From Nymphaea colorata (taxonomy: Eukaryota > Streptophyta > Magnoliopsida > Nymphaeales > Nymphaeaceae), in assembly GCF_008831285.2 (NCBI RefSeq), contig NC_045139.1:25030412-25094411 (forward strand): a stretch of 64,000 bases of DNA. The letters are read 5' to 3'. Position numbers and translations under genes: made by a program. Under the pieces are notes generated by a model. It searched no databases and had not been told where the DNA came from. It saw only the letters and a list, made by a program, of their open reading frames with translations. This document shows positions 1-9,838 of the stretch, one piece after another; position 1 is the stretch's first letter, and each line of letters opens with the position of its first letter.

Positions 1-2148
1 TGGATTCCGGGCCATATCAAACGCCCACTCGGGGACCCCTAAATTTCTTTTGTAAGGTTAAGAAGTTGAAGACAACTGAATGGACGTTGAATGTGTGAAG
101 TGAAGCTTTCATGAGCAGAAACATAAACCATTGTGACTAGACATTTCAATTAGCTGCACGCAAGTCTTGGTGTGAGAATCCGACAAAATAATTCCCATCT
201 AATTACTAACTGAAATTAGGAGTTGGTATACGTGTCCCTCTGGAAACATTTTTTTTACTTGAACAATACATGTTTTTGTTGAGGATATTGATATGTTTGG
301 AAAAAACAAATCTATTTTGTCTCATTCATTCACTCTAGTCACTATCTCTACCTTAGATGTTATATGTTGTCGGATGATTAAAAATTTAAAAATTTAACAA
401 AAAATTTAATTCTAGCAATTATGAACTGAAAATGCTCAAATCTGTGCATAGAACCAAAGATCGGATTATATAAATTGTAGTCTATCGATCTAAAAGTTTG
501 GGGCTAACATAACGTAAGATCTACCTTTTTCCAAACTTTATTAGGCTCACCGAAACTGTGATCTGATTTTAGGAGTCATGTGGGTGGGGGTCAAATTTAA
601 ACTTGACTTAAAGTTTATAAATTTTTGTTCCTAAACTCAGGGAATATATTTGACCAAAGTAATATAAGCGCAGGCTCAATCTTAAACATGCGAGAATCAT
701 CTCCCATTTTTCTGTAACGCGTGTGACCGATTAGTCACAGAATATGGATCCACTTGCTGACACGTTCATCTCTTCCTTTGGCAATTCTATGAGAGGTTGA
801 AACCACCCCAACTCTCCTTTCTTTTTTCCCTCGCACTCAGTGCCTATGACTGCTTTGAGACTTAGGTAGGAAGTGGAACCACCACCAAGTAGAGTGCAGC
901 GTATCTACCATTTATAGAATATAGGAATAGTAACCATAGGTTCACCTCTTTCTTTACCATTGCAATGTTTCATGCAAAACATAGGTCGCCGGTTGGCGGT
1001 CTCCGGCTTGCCGCACGTGTGATGGCAGCATCCATAGGTTGCCACACGCATGACGGCAGCATCCATAGGTTGCCACACGTGTGAGGGAAGCATCAATCCA
1101 TGGGACAAAAGTGACCAGATGACTGTTAGAAGGCCAAACTTTGTGTCTCCACACAAGACGTGAACAACTGCAAAACTATCAATAAGTCTAGGGTGGGGCC
1201 AAGACTTTTTTTTGGACCCCATAGTTCTATATTTTTGAAATTTTTTTTATAGACTTTCTCTCTTTTTTTTTAAGGAGCCGAGTTTTCCTTTTAAATTTTC
1301 ATGACGATAAAATTAAAATTTTTGAAAATTATAATATGTTGTGTTGGAAGGGAGGTGGTATGGCCCTTGAAATCTCGATATTTTACTTTCAATTAAATGA
1401 AATGCTCTTAATTAAAAGATCCGGCCAGTTAGGATCGATTTTTGATGTACAATCTGATAAACTTTTTGTTAATAAAGGCCAGGGACCTACCCTCCAACAA
1501 ACATTTTATTGGAACTATGTAGATGTGATATGGGATCATTTTGGCAACAGTAACATATTGTTACTTCTCATGAATCTGCCCCAAAAAAGTAGAGCAAGAA
1601 TACTAAATCTGGTGTTCGATCAATTTATATCCCGTTTTATGGGGAACGTTGATAAGATTATAGTGTTAGTGATGCCAAACTTCCTCTATAGTTTTTTATA
1701 TGAATCAACCCGGAAAAATTGATAGAATAAGACAAGGAGAAATTATGGCATGAAAGTGCCAATTTTATTTAATTAATCAAAGAAAAATTCATCTACCACA
1801 AATTAGAAACAAGGTGATCCAAATTTTCTTTTTTTTTTTTTTCTTCGTGAACTCTACCATGTGCAAGAATTTAAAATCTACTGAACGTGGACTTGTAGTT
1901 TAAGAATTACCTGCAATTCCCGATTATCTTAGCATTCATGGCAAACAGTGAGAGATGGAGTCTGTGGAACTTTGATCTCCCATATATGCAAATAGCCAAA
2001 CAAATCATAATTTGAAACAAGATCATATGTCCTGGTACCTTTAGAATTCAAATTCATTATTCTTTTGGAGAATTAAACTTTATGGTTATAATGTGCTGAA
2101 TTCTTAGCATGCTGATAAGGTGAATTTCACATATATATGCAGGAGGGT
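1..2148 (+). repeat. Upstream block U of the decarboxylase unit, copy 1 (non-coding)
   Basis: No gene is supported here. The stretch aligns by eye with 30931-33630 and 38700-40364, with the same order of landmarks: the stretch near 125-160, the segment near 560-780, the minisatellite near 1008, the T-rich tract near 1210-1270, and a pyrimidine-poor run up to a splice acceptor-like 'atatatatgcag' just before 2141. The first 120 bases also match the tail of block D (15640-15760, 51230-51330), as expected if units are joined head to tail. Most of it is probably intron or promoter DNA of the decarboxylase gene. Short ORFs inside are not conserved in frame between the copies. Confidence 0.7.
1008..1104. 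repeat. 31-bp minisatellite, three units
   Basis: Three head-to-tail units of about 31 bp start at 1008, 1039 and 1070. They share the core 'GGCAGCATCCATAGG' and a CACGTG-like or CACGCATG-like middle. The matching place in U copy 3 (about 39270-39340) has two units and that in U copy 2 (about 32600-32640) has one. The unit number therefore changed after the duplications. The ORF on the minus strand here is not kept in frame in copy 3. Confidence 0.8.
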
Positions 2149-3482
2149 TGTTCACAACCCACCCTTTTTTCAAAGGGGGTCGAAATGCGAATAAGTAAAA
2201 TTCTTTCAAAATTGGGGTTTAGAGAAAAAAAATTTAAGAGAAAGTGATCCGCCCGTTGGTAGAGGTCCAACCGTTCCTGCCGCCTTTAACATGGGTAATT
2301 GGACCAAAGACTAAGGATCATTTGAACCATGTACGAGTTATTGATGCAAATCCTATATGCTTGTGCATTGAGGTTTTAGATTCAAGAACCAAAATTCATT
2401 TTAAATAACTGATTTGAATGAATTTGAAGATTGGAAGGTTTTCAAGTTGATTTAAAAACTTTTGTTTTGGTGCTATTTGATTTGAAATCCACAATTCTTG
2501 GGAATTTTGAAGATTGAAATTGAGTTCTTTAATTGTGAACTCAATATGATTCATGAATTGAAATTGTGACCAACTTATGATCAAAATTGATTTTGAATTC
2601 TTCTTTTGCCAAATCTTGTGATTTGGTCTAAGATATTGAGAAACTTGAGATTTGGTTAGGTAGAGTTCATTCTTATTATGGAACATAGGCTCCAAATTGT
2701 TAGAGAACATGTTGTTCTCTAAACGTAGTTTAGCCAAGATTTTGAATGCATTGCTTGTGTTTTCTTTTGAAGTTAAGTGAAGTTTACAAATTCTTGTTGC
2801 AATATGACTTGGTCACTTTTGGCAACTCAAATTTGAATCAGTTAATTTCTTGAGAATGTGCATGTGGTGCTATTGACTTTGGTGAAAGTGAATGCATGGA
2901 ATAAGAAGGAAAACTACATGCGACATTCATCATTTCCTCTCCCATAATCTCTCAAAATTCATTCATATGAAACATTCATTCTTCACTCTCTCATAATCTC
3001 TCCAAGTTCATTCATTACATGTCATACAATCTACACATAAAGATTGATTTTAATTAAAATGTATGACTTTCTCTAAATGTGATTATTATATTATTAAGCA
3101 CATGAATTAGAGAAGCAGTCGATAAGTTTGAGTCATGGATGAGAAACTGAAAACAATTAAGAATTAAGCAAACGAAGATGAAATCAAACTTTAAAATATA
3201 GAGAAAACTTAGATATCATCATTTTTCCTCAAAATTGTTATAAATATCAAATTTTATTCTGATTTAAATGGATTAAAATTAATATATTGATTCTAAAAGT
3301 GTTTGACACTTGTCATATGAACTAAACATCCAAATTGTCAAAAATCATGTGTCATATGTTCTCATTCATGTCATGGAGTTCTAAGAACCTTTCTTTCTTC
3401 CCAAGATCAAACAAAATTTCAGATTCTTATCCTAGAAGATCCATTCATTTCTTGAACTATGAAAACACTTTTGATCTTGTTC

Positions 3483-4997
3483 ATTAAGGGACACAAAGAT
3501 TAGGGTTTTTGAAATGTGATCTTACATCGTTTTTGAGACTCAATCAATCACATGTAAGATTAGGGTTCAACCCACCTCCTCCTCTATATAAACCTCCCCT
3601 TGACCACCAAGGAGGGGGACGAATTTTTTTTTGAGTATTTCACCAAGTTGCTGCAGCCAATGAGCTAGGAGGGAGAAGCCAAGAAGGAGAAAGAAGATTT
3701 GTCCAAGCCTTCTTTCCCGCTCTATCTCATTTTCTTCTTCATTTCCTCTATTCTCTTTATCGAGTTTGCTAAATGAGGGTGCTTAAGTGAACCCTTAGGA
3801 TTTTCATGGAGATAAATTCTCTCTTTCTCTCTGCAAATTTTAGTAAGCAAGCTATTCTTATTCTAGCTTTGCTAAGCTTGAATCCAAGCTTAGATTCTTG
3901 CTTAGGATTGCTCGATTTAGAAAACAAGTGAAGAAGAAGATTAAACATCAAGACCGACCGCAAGGTAGGTGATTTTAACTCATTTCTCATTTACTTTAGA
4001 TTTTTGTTGGTTCATTTTAATTTCAGCAATTCGTGGAAGGGGTTTATTTTCATTTATTTTATAGCTGGGAAAGATGTCCAGTTAGGGAGAAGCTACGATC
4101 AAACGTACATGTTAATGCATAATGCATGCATGAGGCAGTTTTTCTAAAAGACGAACCCATGAATCAAATTTTGAAAAGGGCCCTAAGGCCACGTTCCTTT
4201 CAAAACAACCAACTTAAAAACCATCTTGAACTCCCCACCATGAGAGAATCCTACCGTGAGAGAGTGATTTTGCTGCAATATATATTATTAAAAATCATAT
4301 TAAGGATGGATGCATTGTCATGAATGTGATCCACCATCACATGACAAAATTATGAATGAATTAGTTTGAGCATTGTTTTGTTTTCCTTGTCATTTGAGGC
4401 ATTTGGATTCATGTCTTTCAATTTAATGTGATCCACCAAGTTTTCAATCTTCTTATATAAAAGAACCCAGCCATGGATCATATGAGTTATGTGGTCTCTT
4501 GCTTAAATTCAATTTTAAAGAGTAGGATACGTATATATATATTGTTATATATATAGACGTGCAATCTCTTGTTAAAAATCATTTTCCTGTTTTGAAATCA
4601 GGTTGGAACATGTTTCCAAACTGGTTTTTAAGAAAGGAGATCATTTTGTTGAATTTCATAGTACAAGGTTATGAAGTCACTTCCATTTCATTTTAAAATT
4701 TGTTTAATTTCAGCAATCCATACGTAAAATATATGCAAGTGGCTGAAATAGACCATACTTTATAGAAATTAGCTCAAGAATGTCAAATGTTACATTTTGA
4801 GATGCCAATTTTCAGCTACAAAGTGTCTAGGTTTTGAAGAACAATAAAAATGTTTTAGTCCTACCTAATTGGCTCTCTAAAAGCCTTTTAGAAATTTCTG
4901 ATTTTATTCACCAATTTTCAGACTTACATGTGATTGATTGAGTCTCAAAAATGATATAAGATCACATTTCAAAAACCCTAATCTTTGTGTCCCTTAA
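3483..4997. repeat. Inverted repeat inside the 4.3-kb insertion (arms about 76 bp)
   Basis: The arm at 3483-3558 is the reverse complement of 4922-4997 with about two mismatches. The spacer is about 1.36 kb and includes the TATA-like box and the leader-like region. The arms contain a 'GATTAGGGTTTTTGAAA' core. A transcript through both arms could fold into a long hairpin. It may also mark a nested insertion or an internal rearrangement of the element. Confidence 0.85.
3584..3592 (+). promoter_or_regulatory. TATA-like box in the LTR-type insertion
   Basis: The sequence CTATATAAA is preceded by a C/T-rich run and followed by a short GC-richer leader ('gaccaccaaggaggggg'). This is the usual look of a U3/R boundary in a plant LTR. 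It fits the view that 2149-6442 is one long LTR. No transcript start can be shown from sequence alone. Confidence 0.4.
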
Positions 4998-5981
4998 CTT
5001 AACAAGCCATTAAACCATATTTAACTCACCTTGGGAACTCACTTAAGACCTTGGGGACTTGTAAAATGAGTTAAATATGGTTTAATGGCTCTAATTGACC
5101 ATTCTTAGCCCATTTACTGGGCTAGATGTGGTCAGCCTTGGTTCAGACCTAGCTGACCAACTTTGACCAAAAATTTGGATGAAAATACCCTTGCACCGAA
5201 TTTTGCTTTATTTTACTCTATTTATTTTTTTCTTGGTTTGAAATTAAGCTTGTTAAGTTAAAACCTAGTTTTTAATCTCTAAATGTTATTGAATTATGAC
5301 AATTTAATTAAAATTTGAATAGATTTTGAAAATTCTATCAAATTTGGTTCAAAAAGGGTATTTTCGTCCATAACTTGATTAAAGACGGATTTCAACTGAA
5401 TCAAACTTTGGCTTGAAATACTGAATTTTAATTTGGTATTTGATTTATGTATTTGACAAATCCAAATGTATATTTACCTTCATAAACCAATTTAGGCTCT
5501 GTAATCTCAATTTGATCATAGAAGGGCAAAATTATCCAAATTGGTCAATTTCAACCAATTGACCAAAGTCAAAGCTCATTTGAGAGTAGTTTGACTTTGT
5601 TTGAGGTAATTTGATGAATTTAAGCTAAGAAAGCTCTTAATTGAGCTAAATTGTACTTTCACTGAGCTTAGTCAAAGTGGGTTCAATTTGGTCAAAGTCT
5701 ATTTTCATCCACTGATTGGGTCGCGGGACATACCTACCCTTTGGACTGAGTTGAGTCCATGTTGACCGAACCTAGCTGAAACTGACACCACATTTGAGTG
5801 CACCCAGGTCAAACCTACTTGGATTAAGTAGGTTAGGTGAGTTTAATTCTAACACTTATTGCTTCTTTAGAATTTGATTTTTCTTTAACTAAGGGGGAGA
5901 GGGAGAGATTAATGTCTCTTTTCCTATGAACCCTTATTAATTGTCTCTTGAAATGATTTTTTCCATTTAATTGAGAGAAGA

Positions 5982-6005
5982 ATATATATATATATATATA
6001 TATAT
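5982..6005. repeat. (TA)n microsatellite
   Basis: An alternating TA run of about 24 bases within the LTR-type insertion, followed by an A-rich stretch. Confidence 0.85.
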
Positions 6006-6150
6006 TTAAAAAAAAGTCGGTGCGTGACCCCTGGGGTGGCTCTTGACCACACAAGTTGGGTGGGGCCCACACGTGAGTCCCACATAACATTCTAGACCGA
6101 ATTAGAACAAATTCTTGGATTTGAATCAAAATTTGAATTTTTCAATTGGA

Positions 6151-6260
6151 TATGGATTTCAAATGACATTTGCACTTGAATTTGGATGTCAAATGTCATT
6201 TGTAGTTGGATTTGGATGTCAAATGACATTTGTAGTTGGATTTGGATGTCAAATGACAAT
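6151..6260. repeat. 30-bp tandem repeat, about 3.7 units
   Basis: Units start at 6151, 6181, 6211 and 6241 (the last partial). They share the core 'GGATGTCAAATGACATTTG'. Each unit holds the short palindrome CAAATG-ACATTTG (or TCATTTG), so the array has repeated small dyads. Reading frames on both strands stay open because 30 is a multiple of three. The ORFs here are therefore repeat artefacts. Confidence 0.85.
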
Positions 6261-6442
6261 TTGGACATACTTTGGACTCGTAATCCTGTATTGGGATTCA
6301 TGTCATGGGTTAAATTCATGATTTGAATCTAAATTGTTCTTTAGATTCGAAATTGGCTTTGAAATTGCAATTTTTCACTGTTTCTTTTGTAAAATTTTGA
6401 TATCGCTTCAGTTTTGATGTGAAAAAATTTGGGGTGTTAACA

Positions 6443-7983
6443 AGGGTCTCCGATCTAATGGTAAATGCCCAAGCAAGCAAGCGAGTCACAATTTTGATAG
6501 TAAAAGCTCTTAGTTTCCGCCAATTGAGGAAGACAAAAGTACCACTCCTTTTGTTTGTGCATTGAACGCATATGCTGAAAGGAATGCAGCTGGATTTACA
6601 TTTCCAGGCCATAATAGCGCATGGCTGCACCACCTCTGCTGGAACAACTTATTGGCAAGGGGCCTTTCCACCATGACCTTGCTGAGCTTGATAATTTCTT
6701 TTCTCCCAATGGTGCAATCCAAGAAAGCTGCAGAACTATTTGGAGCAATAGAGACATGGTTTCTTGTTGGAGGAACAACATGTGGAGTGGAAGCGTCAAT
6801 CATGTCGACCTGTTCGCTGCGAGATACACTCATTCTTCCCAGAAATTCCCATATATCAGCAATATCTGACATGGTTTTATCAGGTGCTTTGCCCAAGTAC
6901 ATGATTCCTGGGTACAACAGCTCGTGGGGAATTGTCGATCGGATCAAACTGCATCAGGTGGTGAAGGCGATTGATGAATTGCATGTGGAAGGCAAAGAAC
7001 CAGATGCGGTTTTGATCACATCCCCCACCTACCATGGGATATGCAGTGATCAGGAGAAGATCATTGATCTATGTCACCATCAATAGATTCCAGTGATCAT
7101 TGATGAAGCTCAAGGTGCTCATTTCAAGTTCGATTGCTCACTTCCGAGCACAACACTAGAGCAAGGGGCAGATCTTGTCATCCTGTCCACCCACAAGGTT
7201 CTGTGCTCCCATTCACAGTCATCAATGTTGCACTTATCAGGTACCATGGTAGACAGGGAGCGAATATCCAGATGCCTACAGACCCTTCAGAGCACCAGTC
7301 CCAGTTACTTGCTTCTTGCGTCTCTAGATGCTACAAGAGCACAGCTTAGTAAGAACCCGTATACCATTTTCGATACACCAATCCAATTGGCTCACCAACT
7401 GGCAGATGAAATTCAAACATTGATACCCAATGCATCAGTGTTGGAGTCAACTGATTTTGAAGGCATGCCCAAGAAGGATCCATTGCATATGACAATTGAT
7501 ACATGGAAAGTAGGAGTCCCTGGATATGATGCGCATAAGATCCTACTTGAGGAATATGACATCATCCCCGAATTGCGATAACAGAAATCATTGACATTTG
7601 CAGTCAGCATAGGCACGTGCAGAGAGCATATTCAAAGGGTTGCGCATGGCATAAAGGATGTGGCTGCTGTGGATGGATTACACAACTCAGGCCGAGCCAT
7701 GGTCAACCATTATGAGTGTGCACCTTTTGGAGAGATTAGCATAAAACTGAGTCCAAGGGAGGCCTTCTTTGCAAACAAAAGGAGGATTAATGTTGAGGAA
7801 AGCCTTGATGAGATATGTGGGGAACCTATATGCAGCTTCCCTCATGGGATCCCGGTGTTGATTCCAGGAGAGGTTATAACTCAAAATGCTCTCTCCTATC
7901 TTATAAATGCAAGAGATAGAGGTGCTGTGATTAGTGGAGCAGCTTACTCTCATCTTCATTCTATAGTTGTATGTGATAGGTGA
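6443..7983 (+). pseudogene. Orn/Lys/Arg decarboxylase pseudogene (copy 1)
   Basis: The translation follows the intact copy at 40365-41921 almost end to end. It keeps the GFTFPGH start motif, the VGGTTCGVE motif, the DEAxGAH aspartate region and the PLP lysine in STHK. It is broken in several ways. The LTR-type insertion separates it from its splice acceptor, leaving the exon to resume at 6443. A one-base shift near 6616-6621 puts about 100 bases out of frame until a compensating indel near 6715. A 12-base loss and a 3-base loss lie near 6713-6735. In-frame TAG stands at 7084-7086 where copy 3 has CAG, and TAA at 7579-7581 where copy 3 has TCA. The final stop is TGA at 7981-7983. The DEAH motif histidine has become glutamine (DEAQ). 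The last half stays readable in one frame, so decay looks fairly recent. Confidence 0.93.
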
Positions 7984-8177
7984 AGTTCCACTTTATCGTA
8001 CATTTTCTTTTAACAAATAATCAAGTCACATGCACTATCCTCTTTCCGCTACTTCAAATCTTTAATATCAGTTACACAGTGCACTGTGCATCATCAATAT
8101 TACAGCAGACACATTCAACAAACTAGCCCTCTATGTCATCGAGTTTTCAAATGTACATATAGATTTAGTCAACCAAC
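7984..8177 (+). other. 3' flank of decarboxylase copy 1
   Basis: This matches 41922-42110 and 34152-34320 (shared 'TATTACAGCAGA' and 'CAACAAACTAGC'). It is the old 3' UTR or downstream DNA of the duplicated gene. It is cut at 8178 by the hAT element, and the same homology resumes at 12446. Confidence 0.7.
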
Positions 8178-8449
8178 CTAAGTCACACGAACGCTTCATT
8201 TTTGTTAATGCACCAGTGTCGATGCTAGGTGGATGCGGGTGCGACTAGATTCACCCTCATCCGCAGTTAAGGAGAGTCGGATGCGGTAACCAGCATCTGA
8301 CCATTTTTGTCATATTTGGACATGCACCCAACTCGCGTTTGATGTGAGTCAAGTGCGGTCAAACCGTGTCATGGACTTTTTTATCCATTTTTTGAGTTTT
8401 TAATTTTTATTTCCTTAGAAATGATTTAGGCACGATTGAGTTCATGCCC

Positions 8450-8691
8450 CTTCCCGCTCCTCTCTATCTTCCTCGATCTTCTCCCTTCTCCCTCTTGCAT
8501 TGAAGCATTGACGCTTGTGTTTTCGATGGCCGGCATTAGGGCTTGTTCCTCCGACGCCGACTACTCGTGCCTCTTCCGGCTCCTCTCTACTTCCCTCTGC
8601 CTTCTGCCTCTTGGATTGAAGCACCCACCGGTGACCGATGCTTGTGATTTCAATGGCCGGCGGCAGAACTTGTTCCTCCAGCGGCGACTAC
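8450..8691 (+). repeat. Imperfect direct duplication in the hAT leader
   Basis: 8450-8564 and 8573-8691 are two copies of one segment of about 117 bp. Both run from a C/T-rich 'GCTCCTCTCTA' start, through 'GATTGAAGCA'/'CATTGAAGCA', to 'TTGTTCCTCC' and 'CGACTAC'. The pair is much richer in GC than the surrounding DNA. ORFs on both strands here are by-products of low-complexity sequence. Confidence 0.8.
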
Positions 8692-8848
8692 AACCATACG
8701 GTCTGCAGACGGTAGGTGTGTTGCTCCTCCGGCCAGTGTTTGATTTCGTTTTTACATTTGTTCGTTGTTTTTTCATTAGATGTTATGGCAGACAACAAAT
8801 GGACTTTTTGTTCGTTTTCTTTGTGTTTTCTATTTTTTCTTGTTTCTG

Positions 8849-9505
8849 TTGTCAAAACTCAGCCAAACAGTAGGTGTGTGATTTCATTTCTAAGTTTCTG
8901 TAGTCAAAACTCAGCCACACAGCAAGCATTTTCTGTTTATATTTTTTGGTTTCTATCATCAAGACTCAGCTAGACTAGGGCCAGCATTGGACTGAGTTAT
9001 GATTACAGAGGATGCTATGCAATGACAGATCTGTTTTAGCTAGGTGATTCTTAGATAGCAGCTCTTGGATATCTACCCAATCAGAGGTGGCAGCAGGTTT
9101 TATTTTTATCGTGTCACTGAGAATCTGTCTAATTCGATGCTTGATGACCTTCGTCTCCAACAAGGAAGCTTTTCCACCCCATAAAACTGACCTCCTTAAT
9201 CCCCATAATCTTTAAGATGAGAGAAGCTGCTCGCATGTTCTTAATTTATCCCCAATCATGTGAGGGTTTTGTTTGTACATGTCCTCAACTACACCATGGG
9301 CTTAGCTTTGCTCATGACTTTGATAATTTTGATCAAAGAGGTAATTCCATTCTTGCAAGCACTCTTGATTCGTGCACTTCCCATCTCTTAGTCCAAAAAT
9401 TTCGTCGTATTTATCATCTTCTTGACTGAGGCAGACAACATGTGTTTTCTATTTCTATTTTTTGGTTTTTGTCGTCAAGACTCAGCTAGACGCCAGGTGT
9501 GTGAT
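8849..9505 (+). repeat. Repeated CTCAGC motif in the hAT leader
   Basis: The string 'TCAAGACTCAGCTAGAC', or a close variant with 'TCAAAACTCAGCC', appears near 8851, 8902, 8960 and 9474. It is followed three times by an AGGTGTGTGATTTCATTT-like or related tail. The spacing is irregular. No coding sense is apparent. The minus-strand ORF between (8975-9163) matches nothing I recognise. Confidence 0.6.
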
Positions 9506-9838
9506 TTCATTTTCATTGCAGCCTGCACCAACTTTTACTGTTTTACAGTTTAACTTGTTTAGTTAGCATGTTTTTTTACCTGTTTAGCATTTCCACAGTA
9601 TTACTTGATTAGTTAATTAGTACTTTGATGATAATGTATTATGTTTTTTCATTCTTGTGGGCAATATGAGATACTTTATAATTTTTAACTATTTCATTTT
9701 GTTTGGTTGTACTATCTTCAAAATAGTCTATGTGCAACTTAGATTGAGTATGATTATTTCGTTTTTGTACATCAGATTCAAAACAGTTATAATTTATAAG
9801 CTATTAAACATTTTTGAAAATTTTCATTTTGAAGGTAA

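Larger units (their letters stand above)
2144..6447. mobile_element. LTR-type insertion, 4,294 bp, in the 5' edge of decarboxylase copy 1
   Basis: The element runs from 2149 to 6442. It begins TGTTCACAACCC and ends GGGGTGTTAACA, near-inverted ends of the TG...CA type typical of LTR elements. It is flanked by the direct repeat AGGGT (2144-2148 and 6443-6447), the usual 5-bp target duplication. The empty site survives in copy 3 (40361-40376), so the insertion boundaries are read directly. I see no second copy of its first 150 bases near its end, no primer-binding site and no gag or pol ORF. It is either one very long solo LTR or a non-autonomous element with unrecognisable LTRs. A TATA-like box and an inverted repeat lie inside. 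Confidence 0.75.

Noticed and set aside
905-1222. Minus-strand ORF of 105 codons in block U, with a relative at 32544-32756
   Set aside because: The frame is shared by two U copies but broken in the third, and it is shaped by the 31-bp minisatellite. No family signal.
1336-1722. Plus-strand ORF of 128 codons in block U
   Set aside because: The matching region at 39555-39950 has frameshifts and stops at other places. The sequence is intron-like and lacks motifs.
2396-2737. Minus-strand ORF in the LTR-type insertion
   Set aside because: Low-complexity Asn/Gln-rich reading with no retroelement motif; probably chance in AT-rich DNA.
8975-9163. Possible LINE reverse transcriptase fragment on the minus strand
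   Set aside because: A vague likeness to an RT helix (HRIRQILSD) only; no second motif nearby.
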